The notes beneath the pieces are model-generated. The model ran no database searches. It worked only from the letters and a program-made list of their open reading frames with translations, and was not told the DNA's origin. Made by a program: the position numbers and the translations under genes. Positions 59,998 through 64,000 of a stretch of 64,000 nt of DNA are shown here, in pieces. Origin of the DNA: UBA7672 sp041166025 (lineage in GTDB: Bacteria > Pseudomonadota > Alphaproteobacteria > Caulobacterales > Hyphomonadaceae); the NCBI GenBank assembly GCA_041166025.1, contig JBEAMJ010000046.1, positions 1 through 64,000 on the forward strand, read 5' to 3'. Position 1 is the first letter of the stretch. The number at the start of each line of letters is the position of its first letter.

Positions 59998-60690
59998 ATG
60001 GCAAAGCGCTTCCACGTTGCGGTTTCCGGAGTTCTGGCCGGTCTTCCCCTGATCGCGCTCGGCGGCTGCATGCAGACGCAGGAGCAGATCGCCTGGTCCA
60101 ACCGCTCGCATACGCAGATCGTGGCGCAGGAAACGACGGCGGAGCTCAAGATCGGGACGCTTGTTGCCGGCGAGAAGCTGGGTTGGCGCGAGCGCGACGC
60201 CGTGAAGGGCTTTGCGGTCGCCTACCAACAGGAAGGCCACGGCGCATTGATCATCTCGCGGCCATCGAATGGGCCCGACGATATCTCCGCGATGCGGGCA
60301 GCCGCTGACGCGCGCGCGATGATGCTCGCCGAGGGCGTCGATCAAAGCATGATTGCAGAAGGCACTTATGACGGCACCGGTGCGCGCTCCGCACCGTTGA
60401 TCATCAGCTATCGCACCTATGAGGCGGTGGCGCCCCATTGCCCGGATATCTCGCACTGGGACTTCACCGACACAAGCTCCAACTCCGCCTTGCCCTCGCT
60501 TGGCTGCGCGGTCGCGGCGAATCTGGCCGCGATGATCGCGAACCCGTCTGACCTGGTGGGCGACCAGCCAATGGATCCTGCCGACACGGCGCGACGGAGC
60601 ATCATGTTCAGCAAGTATCGCGCGGGCGAGAAGACCTCATCCGAACGCAACAATGACGCCAGCGGCGCCATCAGCACGGTCGTTGAGTAG
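59998..60690 (+). CDS. cpaD: Pilus assembly lipoprotein CpaD
   Basis: A 230-residue lipoprotein (lipobox LGGC, C24) of the CpaD family (PF09476), confined largely to alphaproteobacterial Cpa loci. The C-terminal NPSDLVGDQPMDPADTARRS and YRAGEKTSSERN are family hallmarks, and the paired cysteines CPDISH and LGCAVA may bond. It is thought to help secretin localisation. It lies 12 bp after cpaC and 11 bp before cpaE. Confidence 0.94.
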   Translation: MAKRFHVAVSGVLAGLPLIALGGCMQTQEQIAWSNRSHTQIVAQETTAELKIGTLVAGEKLGWRERDAVKGFAVAYQQEGHGALIISRPSNGPDDISAMRAAADARAMMLAEGVDQSMIAEGTYDGTGARSAPLIISYRTYEAVAPHCPDISHWDFTDTSSNSALPSLGCAVAANLAAMIANPSDLVGDQPMDPADTARRSIMFSKYRAGEKTSSERNNDASGAISTVVE

Positions 60691-60701
60691 GGGTAGGGGA
60701 C

Positions 60702-62285
60702 ATGAGCGGACCTCGGGACACGTATGACGACGGCGAGCTCGACGAGCTCGTCGAGGATTTCGACCTCGACATGGATGCGCCGCTGGGCGCCTCCTTCGCC
60801 GCTGCGCTGCGCAGCGGCGAGGAGGAGACAACGGAGTTCGACACAGCCTACCCGGAGGATGAAGGCGCGTTTGCGGAGGAGGACGCGCCTCTGCACGATC
60901 CTGCCGACCCCATGACTGACCTGCCGCCCCCGCCTGCAATGACGGCAGCGCAGCCCTGGCTTCAGCCCAAGCCGGCGCAGCCGCCAGTGGACGACCTGCC
61001 GCCGATGACGGCGCACGAAGCCGAGCCAGTCGCTGACGATGTGGCGGGACAGGGGCTGGGCTATGACTATGCGTTTGGCGCAACTCATCACGGCGGTGAC
61101 CGGACGATCCCGCGCATTGTCGTGCATGCCTTCTGCACGCGCACGAACTCGCTCAGCCTGATGCGGACGATCATGCAGGATCGCCGCATGAAGAATGTCA
61201 CCATGGAGGTCCATGAGGGTGGTGTTGCGGCGGCCATCCAGTACTACGTCAACGAAACCACCCCAAACCTGCTCGTGATCGAGGGCGCCGGCGATCCGCG
61301 CCAACTTCTGGCTGATCTCGACTCGCTTGCCGAGTATTGCGACGAGAACATCAAGGTAGTCGTGCTTGGGCAGACCAACGACATTCGACTCTATCGCGAG
61401 CTGATGCGCCGCGGCGTGTCGGAATATCTCGTGGCGCCGATCGATCCGGTTCATATGATCCGTTCGATCGCTGCCCTGTTCACTGACCCTGAAGCACCGT
61501 TCACCGGAAAGTCGATCGCGGTGGCAGGCGTCAAGGGCGGCGTGGGCGCCTCGACCATTGCGCACAACCTCGCCTGGGCGCTGTCGGAGCGCTGCAAGGT
61601 TAATGCGACGCTCGTCGACCTCGACCTCAACTTTGGCACCACCGGCCTTGATTTCAATCAGGACACTGCGGCGACCATCGCCGACGCACTGATGTCGCCC
61701 GACCGGTTCGACGACGCAGTCATGGGCCGCCTGATCACAAAGGCAACGGAACGGTTGTCGCTGTTCACTGCGCCGGCGACGCTCGACCGGACCTTCAATC
61801 TCGATCCCGAGACCTATGTGCGCGTTCTGGAGCAGGTGCGCGGGTCCGTGCCGTTCATGGTGCTCGACCTGCCGCACATCTGGAGCGATTGGTTCAAGTC
61901 GACGGTGATCTCCGCTGATGAGTTGATCGTCGTGGCCGGTCCCGATCTGGCCTCGCTACGCAACGGCAAGAACCTGATCGACTTCCTCAAGGCGGCCCGG
62001 CCGAACGATAGTCCGCCGAAGCTTGTGCTCAACATGACAGGTCTGCCGAAGCGCCCCGAAATCCCACCCAAGGACTTCGGCCAGGCGATTGGCATAGAGC
62101 CGACGCAGATCATCCCGTTCGACGCGCAGCTGTTCGGTACGGCAGCGAACAACGGTCAGATGGTGTTCGATGTCGCGCCGGAATCCAAGGCGGCGCTGTC
62201 GCTCGACCAGCTAGCGGCCCAGCTGACCGGCAAGGAAGTCCAGACGACGAAACCGTCGCTGATGAAGAAACTGCTCGGCAAGTAA
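60702..62285 (+). CDS. cpaE: Pilus assembly ATPase/localisation protein CpaE
   Basis: A 527-residue MinD/ParA-like protein. Residues 1-130 are acidic, Pro-rich and probably disordered. Residues about 130-260 form a receiver-like domain (TPNLLVIEGAGDPRQLLADL, VVLGQTNDIRLYRELMRRGV). The ATPase domain starts SIAVAGVKGGVGASTIAHNL with a deviant Walker A and has LVDLDLNFGTTGLDFNQD as its Walker A-prime/switch. CpaE places the pilus machine at the pole in Caulobacter. It is followed by cpaF after 9 bp. Confidence 0.95.
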   Translation: MSGPRDTYDDGELDELVEDFDLDMDAPLGASFAAALRSGEEETTEFDTAYPEDEGAFAEEDAPLHDPADPMTDLPPPPAMTAAQPWLQPKPAQPPVDDLPPMTAHEAEPVADDVAGQGLGYDYAFGATHHGGDRTIPRIVVHAFCTRTNSLSLMRTIMQDRRMKNVTMEVHEGGVAAAIQYYVNETTPNLLVIEGAGDPRQLLADLDSLAEYCDENIKVVVLGQTNDIRLYRELMRRGVSEYLVAPIDPVHMIRSIAALFTDPEAPFTGKSIAVAGVKGGVGASTIAHNLAWALSERCKVNATLVDLDLNFGTTGLDFNQDTAATIADALMSPDRFDDAVMGRLITKATERLSLFTAPATLDRTFNLDPETYVRVLEQVRGSVPFMVLDLPHIWSDWFKSTVISADELIVVAGPDLASLRNGKNLIDFLKAARPNDSPPKLVLNMTGLPKRPEIPPKDFGQAIGIEPTQIIPFDAQLFGTAANNGQMVFDVAPESKAALSLDQLAAQLTGKEVQTTKPSLMKKLLGK

Positions 62286-62294
62286 GGGGACTCG

Positions 62295-63836
62295 ATGTTC
62301 GGCAAGAAGGGGGCCACGGGCGGGCCGGGACTGCCGCTGCCGCCGGCAGCGCCCGCCGCTGTTGCCCCGCGTCCTGCCCCTCCGCCTCCGGCGCCGAGAC
62401 CGGCGGCGGCACAGCGTGCAGATGATCCGCCGCTGCCGAAGGCCGCTGCGCCGCCGCCCAAGCCCCAGGCCTCTGCCGCTTCCAGCAAGCCGACAAACAA
62501 AAGCGCCCCGCCGCCGCCGCCCAAGGAAAAGATAGCTGCGATCGACAACCGGTCGGACGAGTACTATCGGACGAAGACCGAGGTCTTCAACGCGCTGATC
62601 GATACCATCGATCTGTCGCAGCTGGCGCAGCTCGACCAAGAGAGCGCGCGCGAAGAGATTCGCGACATCGTTATCGAGATCGTCTCGATAAAGAATGTTG
62701 TGATGAGTGTCGCCGAGCAGGAAACGCTGCTCGAAGATATTTGCAACGACGTGCTTGGCTATGGTCCGCTTGAACCGCTTCTAGCGCGCGACGACATCGC
62801 CGACATTATGGTGAACGGCGCAGGCACGACCTATATCGAGGTCGCCGGCAAGATCCAGCGCACCAACATCCGTTTCCGCGACAATGCGCAGCTGATGAAT
62901 ATCTGCCAAAGGATCGTAAGCCAGGTCGGCCGCCGGGTCGACGAAAGCTCGCCGATCTGCGACGCGCGCCTTGCCGACGGGTCGCGCGTCAACGTCATTG
63001 CGCCGCCGCTGGCGATTGATGGTCCTGCGCTCACCATCCGTAAGTTTAAGAAGGACAAGTTGAAGATCACGGACCTCGTGAACTTCGGCTCAATCTCCGA
63101 ACCCGGCGCCGAGATTTTGCGCATCATTGGCGCCTGCCGCTGCAATGCTCTGATCTCGGGCGGAACCGGTTCGGGCAAGACAACCCTGCTAAACACGCTG
63201 ACGGCGTTCATTGCCCCAGGCGAGCGCGTCATCACCTGTGAGGACGCGGCCGAACTCCAGTTGCAGCAGCCGCACGTCGTTCGCCTCGAGACGCGCCCAC
63301 CGAACCTGGAAGGCCAGGGCCGCGTGACGATGACGGACCTCGTCAAGAACTGCCTGCGTATGCGTCCTGACCGGATTATCGTGGGCGAGGTGCGCGGACC
63401 TGAAGCGTTCGATCTCCTGCAGGCGATGAACACGGGCCACGACGGCTCGATGGGTACGCTGCACGCAAACACGCCGCGCGAGGCCCTTTCGCGTCTTGAA
63501 TCGATGATCACTATGGGCGGCTTCACGCTGCCGCAGCGTACGATCCGAGAGATGATCGTTGGCTCAATCGACATCGTGATCCAGGCGTCCCGTCTGCGCG
63601 ACGGCTCGCGCAAGATCATCTCGATCACCGAGGTGATGGGCCTCGAAGGCGATGTGATCGTTACGCAGGACGTGATGCGCTTCGAGATCGATGGCGAGGA
63701 CAAGGACGGCAAGCTTAGGGGCACGCACCGCGGCACCGGCATCGGCCGTCCGCGCTTCTGGGAGCGGGCCCGCTACTTCAATATGGAAGGCGATCTTGCC
63801 CGCGCGCTTGACGCGCTGGAGGAGGGTGGCAAATGA
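62295..63836 (+). CDS. cpaF: Pilus assembly motor ATPase CpaF (TadA)
   Basis: A 513-residue type II/IV secretion ATPase. The first 80 residues are an unusually Pro/Ala-rich tail. The N-terminal domain holds LEDICNDVLGYGPLEPLLAR. The catalytic domain shows Walker A SGGTGSGKTTLLN, the Asp box ERVITCEDAAELQLQQPHVV, Walker B RPDRIIVGEVRGPEAFDLLQ and the His box GHDGSMGTLHANTPREAL. It powers extension, and probably retraction, of Flp pili. Its stop overlaps the start of tadB (ATGA). Confidence 0.97.
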   Translation: MFGKKGATGGPGLPLPPAAPAAVAPRPAPPPPAPRPAAAQRADDPPLPKAAAPPPKPQASAASSKPTNKSAPPPPPKEKIAAIDNRSDEYYRTKTEVFNALIDTIDLSQLAQLDQESAREEIRDIVIEIVSIKNVVMSVAEQETLLEDICNDVLGYGPLEPLLARDDIADIMVNGAGTTYIEVAGKIQRTNIRFRDNAQLMNICQRIVSQVGRRVDESSPICDARLADGSRVNVIAPPLAIDGPALTIRKFKKDKLKITDLVNFGSISEPGAEILRIIGACRCNALISGGTGSGKTTLLNTLTAFIAPGERVITCEDAAELQLQQPHVVRLETRPPNLEGQGRVTMTDLVKNCLRMRPDRIIVGEVRGPEAFDLLQAMNTGHDGSMGTLHANTPREALSRLESMITMGGFTLPQRTIREMIVGSIDIVIQASRLRDGSRKIISITEVMGLEGDVIVTQDVMRFEIDGEDKDGKLRGTHRGTGIGRPRFWERARYFNMEGDLARALDALEEGGK

Positions 63837-64000
63837 CGCCTGAGCTAGTGACCTACGCGATTGCGGGGCTCGCGTTCATCGCGATCACCGGGCTGGGCTT
63901 TGCCTTTGCCGGAGGCGGCGGCGCCGGTCGCGGCAAGCAGTCAAAGCGTGTGAAGTCGATTAGCGAGGGCGTGCGTGGCGCCAAGGGCGACACCACGCTC
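63833..64000 (+). CDS. tadB: Flp pilus inner-membrane protein TadB (CpaG), 5-prime part
   Basis: The gene begins with ATG 63833 overlapping the cpaF stop and runs off the window. The 56 visible residues are MTPELVTYAIAGLAFIAITG, a first membrane helix, followed by a Gly-rich turn and a basic stretch (GRGKQSKRVKSISEGVRGAK). This is how alphaproteobacterial TadB proteins start. The conserved type II secretion F domain would lie beyond the edge. The call rests on position and topology. Confidence 0.85.
   Translation, partial: MTPELVTYAIAGLAFIAITGLGFAFAGGGGAGRGKQSKRVKSISEGVRGAKGDTTL

Overview
This is a GC-rich chromosomal segment with no transposase, integrase, phage module or CRISPR array. Gene content and order point to an alphaproteobacterium, most likely of the Caulobacterales/Hyphomonadaceae type. 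The evidence is a tRNA-Ala/TIGR02300/aroA/cmk block, a spread-out argD-argF-hslO-apaG-metZ-dcd neighbourhood, Entner-Doudoroff genes, an ATGA-coupled gene style, and a Cpa/Tad (Flp) pilus operon with a CtrA-like box. The genus cannot be fixed from the sequence alone.

Layout. 0-4 kb: tRNA-Ala(GGC), the TIGR02300 zinc-ribbon protein, aroA-cmk and a serine hydrolase. 4-5 kb: a gene-poor, decayed stretch. 5-21.8 kb: argD-argF, then an oxygen/light-flavoured block (translational-machinery protein behind a FixK/FNR-type box, a BLUF photoreceptor coupled to folE, a short-chain dehydrogenase, DUF2256). These are followed by a serine hydrolase, hslO, a TonB receptor with a PepSY membrane protein, apaG, yceI, metZ, a bciA/DVR 8-vinyl reductase, a GST and dcd. 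22-32 kb: the Entner-Doudoroff genes edd-eda and zwf-pgl, split by a plus-strand block of kynA, a kynureninase-like gene and three curli-type genes.

32-42 kb: tRNA-Gly(CCC), marR-msrC, a run of lipoproteins (one with a cystatin signature), a PhoPQ-related protein, an MFS transporter, ettA, a lipoprotein methyltransferase-like protein and a membrane protein with a possible helix-turn-helix. 42-52 kb: nrdA and nrdB, 5.8 kb apart and each preceded by NrdR-like boxes. Around and between them lie an outer-membrane protein, a prolyl-4-hydroxylase-like protein, a lipoprotein serine hydrolase, pyrC and several gene remnants (PilZ-like, EAL-like). 51-56 kb: a YqjD/YqjE-like pair, amn and an MFS transporter. 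55.7-64 kb: the Flp pilus locus, from a stand-alone pilus N-domain protein through flp, cpaA and cpaBCDEF into a tadB that runs off the window.

How the genes work together. Enzymes are present for central carbon flow (glucose-6-phosphate to pyruvate through zwf, pgl, edd and eda), arginine, methionine, chorismate and pyrimidine synthesis, and dNTP supply. Surface biology is prominent: curli-like amyloid, the Flp pilus and many lipoproteins. The bciA orthologue and the BLUF/folE/DUF2256 block suggest a phototrophic or light-responsive relative, but no bch, puf or photolyase gene lies in this window.
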